NCBI RefSeq assembly: GCF_008329435.1 | Contig: NZ_NPKN01000001.1 | Span: 1-64,000, forward strand | DNA from: Rhodanobacter sp. T12-5 | GTDB lineage: Bacteria > Pseudomonadota > Gammaproteobacteria > Xanthomonadales > Rhodanobacteraceae | Direction: 5' to 3' | Length of the DNA stretch: 64,000 nt | In this document: piece by piece, positions 39,672-49,771 of the stretch | How positions within the stretch are numbered: position 1 is the first letter of the stretch | Layout: each line of letters starts with the position of its first letter | The notes under the pieces: generated by a model | Told to the model about the DNA's origin: nothing | The model's database searches: none | Seen by the model: only the letters and a program-made list of their open reading frames with translations | Position numbers and translations under genes: made by a program

Positions 39672-40873
39672 GCGACAAACCCCGCGCGGGCGAACGCGAG
39701 GCAGGCGTTGTTGCCGCCGAAACCGAACGAGTTGCTGAGCGCCACGTCGACGCGCTGATGTTCGTTGCGCCAGGCGAATTGCGGGCCGCAACCGGGATCG
39801 GGTGTCTCGCCGCCGAGGTTGCCGGGGACCAGCCCGTGCTCGATCGCCTGCAAGGCGATGGTCGCCTCGACGATTCCCGCCGCGCCCAGCGTGTGGCCGG
39901 TGTAGCCCTTGGTGGAACTGGCCCGTGTCGTGGCCGGAAAAGCACGCCCGACCAGGGCCGCCTCCACCTCGTCGTTCTTCCGGCTGGCGGTGCCGTGCAG
40001 GTTGATGTAATCGACCTGGGCTGCGTCGAGGCCGGCACGCGCCAGTGCGTCGTTCAACGCCAGCTCGGCGCCAAGGCCATCGGGGTGCGGCGTGGACATG
40101 TGGTGCGCGTCGCTGGCCTCGCCGTAGCCGAGCAGCTGCGGCGCGTCGGGCGCGGTGTCGCTGCGTTCGAGCAGGGCGAAGCCGGCCGCTTCGCCGATCG
40201 AGATGCCACTGCGCGCGGCATCGAATGGCCGACAGGGTTCGGTGGATACCAGCTCCAGCGCGTTGAAGCCGAACAGCACACTGTCGCACAGCGTATCGAC
40301 GCCGCCGACCACGGCCGCGTCGATCAGGCCAAGCTGGATCAGCCGCTCGGCGCTGGCGAATACCTTGGCGCTGGACGAACATGCCGTTGAAATCGTCAGG
40401 CACGGCCCGTCGAGCTCCAGCGCTGCCGCGACGAAGGAGGCCAGCGAATGCGGTGTGTGGACTGCCGGCCGACGCATGTCGTCGGGAAAAGCTCCATCGG
40501 GGCCGAGTTGGCGGTACGCCTTCTCGGTGGCGTCGATGCTGGCGGTGGACGTACCCAGCAGCAGCGCGATGCGGCCGGCACCGTAACGCGCACGGGCGGC
40601 ATGCACGCGCTGGAGGAAACCGTCCTGGTTCAGGCCCAGCCAGGCCAGCCGGTTGTTGCGGCAATCCCACGCTTCGAGCGCGGCGGGCAGGGCAATGGCT
40701 TCCACGCCGTCGACGCGACCGATCCAGCAGTCCAGCGGCGTGGTGCTGATGTCGTTCGGACGCAGTCCGCTGCGCGCGTGTCGCAAGGCATCGAGCTGCG
40801 CCGCAAGGCCGCAACCCATGGCGGAGGTGGCGGTGTACGCGGTGACCGCGAGAGGTGTCATGAAAGTGGGCAT
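39668..40873 (-). CDS. Beta-ketoacyl-ACP synthase (aryl-polyene elongating)
   Basis: The 401-aa FabF-like ketosynthase has the full catalytic triad: C165 in ISTACSSSAK, H293 in NLHGTAS and H327 in KGYTGHTLGAAG. It would condense malonyl-ACP units onto the aryl starter. It is the first gene of the minus-strand pigment operon, followed without gap by its chain-length-factor-like partner. An in-frame ATG at 40861 is an alternative start. Confidence 0.9.
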   Translation of the reverse strand: MPTFMTPLAVTAYTATSAMGCGLAAQLDALRHARSGLRPNDISTTPLDCWIGRVDGVEAIALPAALEAWDCRNNRLAWLGLNQDGFLQRVHAARARYGAGRIALLLGTSTASIDATEKAYRQLGPDGAFPDDMRRPAVHTPHSLASFVAAALELDGPCLTISTACSSSAKVFASAERLIQLGLIDAAVVGGVDTLCDSVLFGFNALELVSTEPCRPFDAARSGISIGEAAGFALLERSDTAPDAPQLLGYGEASDAHHMSTPHPDGLGAELALNDALARAGLDAAQVDYINLHGTASRKNDEVEAALVGRAFPATTRASSTKGYTGHTLGAAGIVEATIALQAIEHGLVPGNLGGETPDPGCGPQFAWRNEHQRVDVALSNSFGFGGNNACLAFARAGFVA

Positions 40874-41098
40874 CGTGAGAGCCTAGCGGTCATTCCCGCA
40901 ACTTGCCTAGTCGGCGGCCAACTCGTTGAACAAGAGCAGGCATCGTCGCCAGCGCTGCATGAAGGCACCGCGAACGTTCTTGCCGCCGCGTCATGCGATC
41001 CGGCCCACCGGTTCGCGCGAGCACGGCGATCCGGAATCCTCTGGCCGGCGCGGCTGCGCGACGACACGTCGCAGCCGCCGACGGGAGGCTCTTGTTAA

Positions 41099-42031
<933 letters not shown>

Positions 42032-42047
42032 GGGCGTGGAGCGAGAA

Positions 42048-42131
42048 GTGAGTGGAGAGGAGTGAGAAGTGAGAGAAAGCAAGGCGCCCGGGCTCGGGCT
42101 TCTCTCTCACTTCTCACTCCTCTCCACTCAC
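42048..42131. repeat. Perfect 29-bp GA-rich inverted repeat between hemF and a convergent gene
   Basis: The arm at 42048-42076 (starting GTGAGTGGAGAGG, all purines but T) is exactly complementary to 42103-42131, with a 26-base GC-rich spacer. Within each arm, GAGTGAG/GAAGTGAG units repeat. A degenerate relative lies in the atpH-atpA gap. It could terminate both convergent genes and may be a mobile intergenic palindrome. Confidence 0.92.
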
Positions 42132-42139
42132 TCCTGCCT

Positions 42140-42784
42140 TTAGAACTTCACCACCGTGGCGCCTTTCACCGGACCGATCTGCGCGCTGTCGCTGACTTTC
42201 AGCACCACCTCGCGATGAAACTCCAGGGTGCCCTGCACCACCGCGTGCGGGCCGATCACCACCAGCGGCGTGCGGCTGTTGAAGTTGAACCAGCCGCTGG
42301 GCTTCTCGACCAGGATGCCGCCCTCGACATGCGAGTTCGCACCGATCGTGATGTCGCCGCCGACCGTGTGGATGCCGCCGGCGACGTGCGCGGCGTTCAG
42401 CACGATGGTGCCGTTGACGTTGCCGAGCTTGCCGCCGACATCGGCGCCTTCGGCCAGTTCGATGCGACCGTTGACGGCGTCCACTTCGCCAGTGACCCGA
42501 CTGTCGCGGCCCATGCTGATCGCGCCGTTGACCGTGCCCAGCGAGGTCGCCTGTGCCTTGTCGCCCAGTTCGACCGCGCCGTTGACGGTGCTGGCCTTGT
42601 GCACCCTGGCTCCGGCGGCAACACGCACCGCGCCGTTCACCGTGCTGACGTCACCGGCCTGCTGGCCGGCGTCGACCTGGGCGGTGCCGTTGACCTTGTC
42701 GATATCGCCGTCCTGCGCGGCTGCCACAAGTGGCAGGGTCAGCGCGAGCGCGGCGAGGATGAGAACCGTCGAAAAGCGACGCAT
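42140..42784 (-). CDS. Secreted beta-helix-like protein with VNG repeats
   Basis: The 214-aa product has a signal peptide (STVLILAALALTLPLVAAA) and at least six ~18-20-residue repeats centred on [TK/A]VNGxV (KVNGTAQV, TVNGAVRV, TVNGAVEL, TVNGAISM, AVNGRIEL, NVNGTIVL). This regular spacing predicts a parallel beta-helix like that of bactofilins and DUF4097-type proteins, but exported. No cysteine or obvious active site is visible. The function is unknown; periplasmic scaffold or adhesin are guesses. Confidence 0.75.
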   Translation of the reverse strand: MRRFSTVLILAALALTLPLVAAAQDGDIDKVNGTAQVDAGQQAGDVSTVNGAVRVAAGARVHKASTVNGAVELGDKAQATSLGTVNGAISMGRDSRVTGEVDAVNGRIELAEGADVGGKLGNVNGTIVLNAAHVAGGIHTVGGDITIGANSHVEGGILVEKPSGWFNFNSRTPLVVIGPHAVVQGTLEFHREVVLKVSDSAQIGPVKGATVVKF

Positions 42785-42925
42785 GGCAGTCTCCGTGGGT
42801 GGGTAGTCGACATAGGATGCCGCGTCCGTGCGAAGGGTTTAGCGTGACCTGTGGCAGGGGCCGCATTTGACGATGCCCAAGCCGGCCGGCACCATTCCCC
42901 GTTCAGCCCTCCTGTCGGATACCTC

Positions 42926-43669
42926 ATGCACAAGCTCGTCCTGATCCGCCACGGTCAATCGCAGTGGAACCTCGACAACCGCTTCAGCGGCTGGGCCGAC
43001 GTCGACCTCACCGAGCAGGGCATGACCGAGGCACGCGAAGCCGGCCGGCTGCTGCAGGCGGACGGCTATGCGTTCGACGTGGCGCACACCTCGGTGCTCA
43101 AGCGTGCGGTGCGCACCCTGTGGGGCGTGCAGGATGCGATGGACCTGATGTGGATTCCGGTGCTCACCGACTGGCGTCTCAACGAGCGCCACTACGGCGC
43201 GCTGACCGGCCTCAACAAGGCCGAGACGGCGGCAAAGTACGGTGAAGACCAGGTCAAGATCTGGCGCCGCAGCTACGACATCCCGCCGCCGCCGCTGGAC
43301 CGGGTCGCCAACGAGTCGGTGCACGATCCGCGTTATGCCTCGCTCGACCCGAAGGACATCCCCGATACCGAGTGTCTGAAAGACACCGTCGCCCGCGTGC
43401 TGCCTTACTGGCACGACGTGCTGGCGCCGGCGATCGCCGCCGGTCAGCGCGTGCTGGTGGCCGCGCACGGCAACTCGCTGCGCGCGCTGGTGAAATACCT
43501 CGACGGCATTTCCGACGAGGCGATCGTCGAGCTCAACATTCCCAATGGCGTGCCGCTGGTGTACGAGTTCGACGACGAGCTCAAGCCGCTGCGCCACTAC
43601 TACCTCGGCGACGCTGATGCGATCGCGGCCAAGATGGCCGCGGTGGCAAACCAGGGCAAGGCGAAATAA
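42926..43669 (+). CDS. gpmA: 2,3-bisphosphoglycerate-dependent phosphoglycerate mutase
   Basis: The 247-aa glycolytic enzyme interconverts 3- and 2-phosphoglycerate. The phosphohistidine motif is [10 protein letters not shown] (H9), the second histidine is in VAAHGNSLR, and the family block is [15 protein letters not shown]. The ATG at 42926 gives the conserved [10 protein letters not shown] start. A REPIN-like inverted repeat begins 23 bp after the stop. Confidence 0.98.
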   Translation: MHKLVLIRHGQSQWNLDNRFSGWADVDLTEQGMTEAREAGRLLQADGYAFDVAHTSVLKRAVRTLWGVQDAMDLMWIPVLTDWRLNERHYGALTGLNKAETAAKYGEDQVKIWRRSYDIPPPPLDRVANESVHDPRYASLDPKDIPDTECLKDTVARVLPYWHDVLAPAIAAGQRVLVAAHGNSLRALVKYLDGISDEAIVELNIPNGVPLVYEFDDELKPLRHYYLGDADAIAAKMAAVANQGKAK

Positions 43670-43692
43670 CGCCGCCCGGCCACATTCTCGAG

Positions 43693-43768
43693 GGAGCCCG
43701 CTGGCGGGCGATGCTCTTCGCTCTTTCCGCTCGCCTCTCGCAAAAAGCATCGCCCGCCAGCGGGCTCC
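43693..43768. repeat. REPIN-like pair of inverted REP sequences
   Basis: The 23-bp arm GGAGCCCGCTGGCGGGCGAT plus GCT (43693-43715) is exactly complementary to 43746-43768. Each arm is itself a small hairpin (GCCCGC/GCGGGC), the structure of a REP sequence, and the two in opposite orientation with a 30-base spacer form a REPIN. Such elements are mobilised by RAYT transposases; none is in this window. Confidence 0.88.
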
Positions 43769-43913
43769 TACGAAGACGCACGCAGGGTGAGGGCAGCGCT
43801 TGCCGCCATCTCCGGGCTTTCACTCCCCATCGCAACAGGGTGACAATCGTCAGTCGTTCCGCGCGTATCCATCGCATTAAGCTGGTGGCCGACCTCTCGC
43901 CCGGATAGTGCCC

Positions 43914-44471
43914 ATGCCTGCGCACCTGACCAATTACCTCGTCATGCTGCCGATCCTCGCCTGGATCATCTGGCGTCGCATCAGCCGCCAGTTCGGTCGC
44001 CAGCCGATCCGGCGCAAGCGGATGATCTTCCGCATCGCGGTGTTTTCGTTCCTCGGTTGCATGCTGGCGCTCAGCGGTCTGCACAAACTGGCGCTGGCCG
44101 AAGGCCTGCTCGCCGGCGTGCTGCTCGGCGGCGCGATCGGCCTGCTCGGCCTGCGCCTGACCCGCTTCGAGGTCGATCCGGTCAAGGGCGACTGCTATGT
44201 GCCGAACCCGTGGATCGGTGCCCTGCTCACCGCCCTGCTGCTGGGCCGGCTGGCCTGGCGCTTCCTGGTGGTGTGGCCGCAGATGCAGCATGTGGCGGCC
44301 GCGGCGCAGACCGGGGGCTACCCGATACACCCGCTGGGCTACGCCTCCAGCCCGTTGACCATGCTGGTGATCGGCCTGTTGATCGGCTACTACATCGCCT
44401 ACTTCAGCGGCCTGCTGATCCACCACCGGCGTTTCCAGCGGTCGCATCCGGGCGTTGCGACGGCGCCATAA
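43914..44471 (+). CDS. CcdC-like multi-pass membrane protein
   Basis: The 185-aa protein has four or five TM helices (around 8-22, 42-60, 65-82, 103-122 and 148-170). The pattern TNYLVMLPILAWIIWRRISRQFGRQPI, split by charged residues, resembles DUF1453/CcdC-type membrane proteins. Its function is unknown. ATG 43914 or GTG 43908 could start it. It is convergent with zapE, only 6 bp apart. Confidence 0.7.
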   Translation: MPAHLTNYLVMLPILAWIIWRRISRQFGRQPIRRKRMIFRIAVFSFLGCMLALSGLHKLALAEGLLAGVLLGGAIGLLGLRLTRFEVDPVKGDCYVPNPWIGALLTALLLGRLAWRFLVVWPQMQHVAAAAQTGGYPIHPLGYASSPLTMLVIGLLIGYYIAYFSGLLIHHRRFQRSHPGVATAP

Positions 44472-44477
44472 GCGGGC

Positions 44478-45599
44478 TCATTCCGCCCGATGCGGCAGCG
44501 CCAGGTATTCCTCGCTCTGCATCTCGATCAGGCGCGATTCGGTGCGGCCGAATTCGGCGCGCAGGCGTTCGCCGTCGTACAGCGCAGTGATCGGCGCGGC
44601 GGCGGAGAGCACCAGTTTCACGTGGCGGTCGTAGAACTCGTCGACCAGTTGCACGAAGCGCTTGGCGGCGTCCTCGCCGTAGATCGTGAACTGCGGGACG
44701 TTGGAGACGATGACGGTCGGGCCGGCCTTGGCCAGGGCGATGTAGTCGGCGACGGCGCGCGGGCCTTCGCACAAGGCGGCGAAGTCGAACCACAGGATGG
44801 TGTCGGCGCGCTTGTGCAGCGGGATGTCGCGGCCGTTGACGTGCAGCAAGCCGCCCTCGCTCACCTTGCCGCTGGCCTGGTTGGCGAAGATGCGTTCCAG
44901 CGCACGATGCGCCTCGGCGCCGGGCGGGGTCAGGTAGACCGGGGCCTGGGTCAGTGCGCGCAGGCGCCAGTCGTGCGAGGAAGCCATCTCGACCACCTGG
45001 CAGTGCCGCTCGATCAGCGCGATCGCGGGCAGGAAGCGCGCGCGTTGCAGGCCGCCCTTGTACAGGTTCGCCGGGGCGGTGTTGGAGGTGGTGACCAGGG
45101 TCACGCCGCGCGCGAACAGCGCGTCGAGCAGGTTCGCCAGGATCATCGCGTCGCCGATGTCATTGACCAGGAACTCGTCCAGGCACAGCACACGGCAACG
45201 CGCGGCGATGCCGGTGGCCACTTCGACCAGCGGACTCTGCCGCTCGCCCAGTGCGCGCAGGCTTTCATGCACCTCGCCCATGAAGCGATGGAAGTGCCGG
45301 CGCAGCACCACGCCGTGCGGCAGGCTGGCAGCGAACAGGTCCATCAGGAAGGTCTTGCCGCGGCCGACCGTGCCCCACAGGTACAGGCCGGCTACCGGCG
45401 ACGCGGCCGGCTCCGTGCCGAGCAAGGATTTCAGCCGTCCAAACAGGCCGTCGTCGACGACCGGTTCGCGGCACAGCGCCGCATGCATGCGGTCGAACTC
45501 GGGCAGCAGCGCCAACTGGGTCGGGTCGGACTCCCAGCGATGTGCGGCGACGCCTTCGTGATAGCGCGCACTGGGGGTGAGCGTGAGGGTTTCACTCAT
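44478..45599 (-). CDS. zapE: Cell division protein ZapE (AFG1-like ATPase)
   Basis: The 373-aa AFG1/LACE1-type P-loop ATPase has Walker A GTVGRGKT, Walker B VLCLDEFLVND and the sensor region LVTTSNTAPANLY. In E. coli, ZapE binds FtsZ and affects Z-ring stability, mainly at high temperature or low oxygen. Length matches the family (about 370). The next gene on the strand is the hydrolase upstream (45655-46344), 55 bp away. Confidence 0.95.
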   Translation of the reverse strand: MSETLTLTPSARYHEGVAAHRWESDPTQLALLPEFDRMHAALCREPVVDDGLFGRLKSLLGTEPAASPVAGLYLWGTVGRGKTFLMDLFAASLPHGVVLRRHFHRFMGEVHESLRALGERQSPLVEVATGIAARCRVLCLDEFLVNDIGDAMILANLLDALFARGVTLVTTSNTAPANLYKGGLQRARFLPAIALIERHCQVVEMASSHDWRLRALTQAPVYLTPPGAEAHRALERIFANQASGKVSEGGLLHVNGRDIPLHKRADTILWFDFAALCEGPRAVADYIALAKAGPTVIVSNVPQFTIYGEDAAKRFVQLVDEFYDRHVKLVLSAAAPITALYDGERLRAEFGRTESRLIEMQSEEYLALPHRAE

Positions 45600-45654
45600 G
45601 GAACGGGCAGGTCTTGGAGGGGTGGCGGAGGTCAGGCGCAGTGCGTGACGCTGT

Positions 45655-46344
45655 TCAGGACTGCCGCGGCGGCGGCAACCAGCCGCGCACGGCGTGCTTG
45701 ATCGCGCCGCGCAAATCCATCAGCCGGCGGTGGAAGAAGTGGCTGGTGTCGGGCATGCGCACCAGCTCGGGCTGGTATTCCAGCGTGGCGACCCAGTCGA
45801 ACACGGCCTGCGGCTCGACCACTTCGTCGGCCTCGCCCTGCACGATCAGCCATGGGCAGGTCGGCAAGGCCACGCTTTCGAACTCCCAGCGGCCGACCGG
45901 CGGCGCGATGCTGATCAGCGCATCGGCGCGCAGCGGCACGGCATTGCGGATGGTCACATAGCTGCCGAACGAGAAGCCGGCCAGCCACAGCGCATCGTGC
46001 GGGCGCACATGGCGCACCCACGCGACCACCGCGGCCAGGTCGTCGCTCTCGCCAATGCCCTTGTCGTAGACCCCCTGCGAGTTGCCGGCCCCGCGGAAGT
46101 TGAAACGCAGCGTGTCTACCCCGGATTCGCGCAGTGCACGTTCGGCCATCGTCACCACCTTGTTGTGCATGGTGCCGCCCTCGGGGGTCAGCGGATGGCA
46201 GATCACCGCCACGGCGCGACGCGCGCAGGCCGGGTCGGCGCGGTCGCTGATCGCCTCGAGTTTGCCGGCGGGGCCGTCCAGCATGAAGCTGGCGGCCACT
46301 TCGGGAAAGCTGGCGGGGTCGGCAGGAAGCTCGATGGGGTTCAT
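45655..46344 (-). CDS. Alpha/beta hydrolase (COG2945-like)
   Basis: The 229-aa enzyme has CHPLTPEGGTMHNKVV, FRGAGNSQG and a nucleophile elbow GFSFGS, with Asp in QGEADEVV and His in DTSHFFH completing the triad. Such small hydrolases have unassigned substrates. The start MNPIELPADP at 46344 is clear: upstream in-frame sequence is not coding-like. Its divergent neighbour is the LtaS-like gene. Confidence 0.88.
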   Translation of the reverse strand: MNPIELPADPASFPEVAASFMLDGPAGKLEAISDRADPACARRAVAVICHPLTPEGGTMHNKVVTMAERALRESGVDTLRFNFRGAGNSQGVYDKGIGESDDLAAVVAWVRHVRPHDALWLAGFSFGSYVTIRNAVPLRADALISIAPPVGRWEFESVALPTCPWLIVQGEADEVVEPQAVFDWVATLEYQPELVRMPDTSHFFHRRLMDLRGAIKHAVRGWLPPPRQS

Positions 46345-46510
46345 GGACACGATGATAGCCGCCCTTGCCGCCGGCCGCCGAGCCAGGCGCCGGCCGCCCA
46401 TTCCAAACGCCAGTGGAACGGCCGGGCCGGCATGCCGCCGGTGCGCACGGCGACGACGTAAGATGGCGTCCGGCGACGACAGCAGGGTCCTACAGGGGGA
46501 CTTTCCACCG

Positions 46511-48220
46511 ATGTATCGAATCTGGCTACTTGCACGCACCCGTGTGGTGTCGCTGTGCGCACTGGCTTTCTTTGCCGGCTGCGTGGCGCTCACCGCGCTG
46601 CGCGAGCCGCTGGCGATGCAACGGGGCTTCATCCTGGGCCTGATGCTGTGCACCTTCGTCGTGCTGCTGTTCGCGTTTGCGCGGCTGGCCACGGCGCTGG
46701 TGGTCAGCGGCGGTCTGTTCGTCCTGTTGAAGTTCGTTTCGGTGCTGAAGTTGCGTTACCTGGACGCGCAGCTGATGCCATCGGATTTCATCTACTACGC
46801 CAGCACCAGCCTGCTCGATACGCTGCGCCATTACCCGCATCTGTACGCGCTGGGTGTCGGCCTGTGCCTGTTGCTGCCGCCGCTGCTGTATCTGGTCTGG
46901 CGCTGGGACTGGCGGCTGCCGGCCCGGCGCGGGACACGTCCTGCGGCGGCGTTGCGCGTCGGCGGAATCGTGTTGGGCGCGCTGGCGTTCTGGGTCTGCA
47001 TGTTGCCCACCGGGCCGTTCGCGCAGGTGCACTCGCGCAACGTCTGGGAGAAATTGTCCGATGACGCCCAGCTGACGAACTTCTTCGTCAACCTGCGCGA
47101 TGCCGACGTGCATCTGCCGCCGATGAGCAGCGACGCCATCGCCGAGCAGCAATGGGGCGCGACCGCGCGGGGTACCCCGGCCATCGAACATGCGCCGTAT
47201 CCGGACATCGTGCAGGTGCTGGAGGAAAGTACCTTCGACCCGTCCTTCTACGATGCCTGCAACGTGCCGCAGTGCCGTGCGGCGATGTTCCGGGCCGACG
47301 CGCGCACCCGTGCCCACGGGATCTTGCGCGTGCACACCTTCGGCGGCGGCACCTGGGTCAGCGAGTTCGCCGCGCTGACCGGCATGCCGCAGGACATCTT
47401 CGGTCCCGGCGGCATGTACGCGCCGTACGTGCTGGCGCCGAACGTGCATGATGCGCTGGCGCTGCAGTTGCGCCGGCTCGGTTATCTGACCATCGGCATC
47501 TACCCGACCGAAGCAAGCTTCATCAACGGCGACAACGCCTACCGCGCATACGGATTCGATCACCTCTACGGCGCCAGCGAGTTGGGCCTGGAGGAGTGGG
47601 AAGAGAGCGACGCGCAGATGTTCGCCGCCGCCAGGCGCATCTACGACAAGCTGAAGAAGCCGGGCCAGCCGGTGTTCGTGATGATCCTGACCCTGCACCA
47701 GCACGGGCCGCACGACGACGAGCCGATGTCGACGCTGCCGCCGTCGTACCGCAACCTGCTGCGCGGCCTGTCCGCAGACGCGGCGCTGAATTTCGATACC
47801 TACCTGGCGCGCCTGCACGACTCCGACAGCGCCATGCGCGGGCTGGAACACCTGTTCCTCGATCGTCCGCAGCCGACCGTGCTGATGCATTTCGGTGATC
47901 ACCAACCGTCCTTCAGCGGGCGCATCCGCGACCTGGCGCGCACGCTGCCGGCGGTCCTGCGACCTGAGCGCGACTACCTCACCTACTACATGCTTAAAAG
48001 CAACTTCGTCGGCAAGCCGCTACCGAACTATCCCGTGCTCGACATCGCGTTCCTGCCCAGCATGGTGCTGCAGGCGGCCGGACTGCCGGAGGATTCCTAC
48101 TTCTCCGCCGCCACCGGCTTGCGCACCCGCTGCAATGGCCTGTACGACGATTGCGCCGTGCCGGGACTGCTGGCGTCCTACCACGCGTGGACGATCGGGC
48201 GATTGCATGTCTACCAGTGA
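46511..48220 (+). CDS. LtaS/OpgB-like phosphoglycerol-transferase family membrane protein
   Basis: The 569-aa protein has about four or five N-terminal TM helices (to residue ~160) and a periplasmic alkaline-phosphatase/sulfatase-fold domain. ESTFDPSFY and GGGTWVSEFAALTG (probable catalytic Thr) and HFGDHQPSF (metal ligands) place it with LtaS and OpgB. In Gram-negatives such enzymes add phosphoglycerol or phosphoethanolamine to periplasmic glucans or envelope glycans. A glycerophosphodiesterase gene follows 26 bp later, so the pair may handle the same phosphoglycerol chemistry. Confidence 0.87.
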   Translation: MYRIWLLARTRVVSLCALAFFAGCVALTALREPLAMQRGFILGLMLCTFVVLLFAFARLATALVVSGGLFVLLKFVSVLKLRYLDAQLMPSDFIYYASTSLLDTLRHYPHLYALGVGLCLLLPPLLYLVWRWDWRLPARRGTRPAAALRVGGIVLGALAFWVCMLPTGPFAQVHSRNVWEKLSDDAQLTNFFVNLRDADVHLPPMSSDAIAEQQWGATARGTPAIEHAPYPDIVQVLEESTFDPSFYDACNVPQCRAAMFRADARTRAHGILRVHTFGGGTWVSEFAALTGMPQDIFGPGGMYAPYVLAPNVHDALALQLRRLGYLTIGIYPTEASFINGDNAYRAYGFDHLYGASELGLEEWEESDAQMFAAARRIYDKLKKPGQPVFVMILTLHQHGPHDDEPMSTLPPSYRNLLRGLSADAALNFDTYLARLHDSDSAMRGLEHLFLDRPQPTVLMHFGDHQPSFSGRIRDLARTLPAVLRPERDYLTYYMLKSNFVGKPLPNYPVLDIAFLPSMVLQAAGLPEDSYFSAATGLRTRCNGLYDDCAVPGLLASYHAWTIGRLHVYQ

Positions 48221-48246
48221 GCCGTAGCGGAGCACCGCAAGTGCCG

Positions 48247-49299
48247 ATGCCCACTTCCGCCACCGGGGCGCCGATCGTCCGCACGGTGCAGGTGATCGCC
48301 CATCGCGGCGCCAGCGCGCTGCGTCCGGAACACACGCTGGCCGCGTATGCACAGGCGATCGCCGACGGCGCGGATTTCATCGAGCCGGACCTGGTGATGA
48401 GCCGCGACGGCGTGCTGCTGGCGCGCCACGAGAACGAGATCGGCAGCACCACCGACGTCGCCGATCATCCGGAATTCGCCGCGCGGCGGACATCCAGGCA
48501 GGTCGACGGAGAAACCGTCAGCGGCTGGTTCAGCGAGGACTTCACGCTGGCCGAACTGAAAACCCTGCGTGCCCGCGAGCGGCTGCCGCAATGGCGCAGC
48601 ACGCAGTACGACGGTCAGTTCGAGATCGCCACGCTGGAGGAAATCATCGAGCTGGCAGCAAGCGCGTCGGCCGGCCGCGCGCGTCCGCTCGGCATCATCC
48701 CGGAGATCAAGCACGGCAGCTATTTCGCCGGGCTCGGACTGGCGATGGAAGACCGCGTGCTGGCTACGCTGGCCGAGCATGCCTGGACGCGCACGGCGTC
48801 GGTGGTGATCCAGTCGTTCGAGGTCGGCAACCTGCGCTATCTGCGCCGCCGGCTCGGCGACCGCCACCCCAACATCCGGCTGCTGCAATTGCTCGGCGAT
48901 CCGCACGAACAACCCTGGGACCGCCGCGCCGCCGGCGACACCCTTTACTACGCCCGAATGACGACCCCGCCGGGCCTGCGCGACATCGCCGGCTACGCCG
49001 ACGCGATCGGCCCGCACGTCCGCGCGATCCTGCCGCTGGATGCCACCGGCCGCTTCGCCGCACCGACTCCGCTGGTGCGCGATGCCCATGCGGCTGGACT
49101 GGAAGTGCATACCTACACTTTCCGTCCCGAAAACCACTTCCTGCCGCCATCACTGTGGCAGGGCGACGACCCGGCCACCTTCAATGAAGCCGGTTCGATC
49201 ACCGAGATTCGCACCGCACTCGATGCCGGCATCGATGCGTTCTTCACCGATGCGCCGGCGATCGGGCGCAAGGCGGTGGACGAGCGTGGTGGATGTTGA
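48247..49299 (+). CDS. Glycerophosphodiester phosphodiesterase
   Basis: The 350-aa GDPD-family TIM barrel has IAHRGASALRPEHT (active-site His and Arg), EPDLVMSRDGVLLARHENEI (metal-binding Glu/Asp and second His), and the C-terminal HTYTFRPENHFLP. It hydrolyses glycerophosphodiesters to glycerol-3-phosphate and an alcohol. No signal peptide is evident, so it is probably cytosolic (UgpQ-like). It starts 26 bp after the LtaS-like gene; ATG 48247 or GTG 48241 are candidates. Confidence 0.9.
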   Translation: MPTSATGAPIVRTVQVIAHRGASALRPEHTLAAYAQAIADGADFIEPDLVMSRDGVLLARHENEIGSTTDVADHPEFAARRTSRQVDGETVSGWFSEDFTLAELKTLRARERLPQWRSTQYDGQFEIATLEEIIELAASASAGRARPLGIIPEIKHGSYFAGLGLAMEDRVLATLAEHAWTRTASVVIQSFEVGNLRYLRRRLGDRHPNIRLLQLLGDPHEQPWDRRAAGDTLYYARMTTPPGLRDIAGYADAIGPHVRAILPLDATGRFAAPTPLVRDAHAAGLEVHTYTFRPENHFLPPSLWQGDDPATFNEAGSITEIRTALDAGIDAFFTDAPAIGRKAVDERGGC

Positions 49300-49771
49300 T
49301 GCATGGACCTTGCAACGAGCGCACGCTGTTGCTGCGGATTTCCGTACATATCGAATAGCCTGTCTCATACAAGCGCAAATAATTACGTTACGTAAAAATC
49401 TACGCGCTTGACAGGCCGATATTCACTGGAGCAAGAATAATCGCCATTGAGCTGAACCGATGTAGCACAGATCAGCGATTTTACCGGTAACAGGGGGATT
49501 AACGACAAAGCAAGGATGTTTCGGAAGGCTGAACATCAGACCGTCGGTGCAGATGGACGTTACGTGAGGTTGGGGGATTGAGAGCGTGATCGCTTATCTC
49601 ATTGTAATCGGACGCATCTTTGGTTTTTCCTAACTCTGATGCTTCTTAAATAGATTCCACGATTTATCGATATCCTGATTTTGAAGGTTTCGCCACTGCG
49701 CGGAATGATCGCTGTTTGGCTTCATTTCCGATCTTTTTTTGAAAAAAGAAATCCCGAGGAAGGAACCTTGA
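49300..49771 (+). other. 472-bp AT-rich intergenic region at the left edge of the RHS island
   Basis: No coding frame is convincing. GC content falls sharply here relative to both sides. It contains TTACGTTACGTAA-type and TTACCGGTAA palindromes (about 49383-49396 and 49476-49486), a TTGACA (49408-49413) with AAGAAT 19 bases downstream as a weak promoter candidate, and GAGGAAGG just before the ATG at 49772. It probably holds the RHS promoter. Confidence 0.5.

Noticed and set aside
43690-43908. CRISPR-like or coding content in the region after gpmA
   Set aside because: The repeat is one inverted pair (REPIN-like), not a spaced direct-repeat array; overlapping open frames are short and run through the palindrome.
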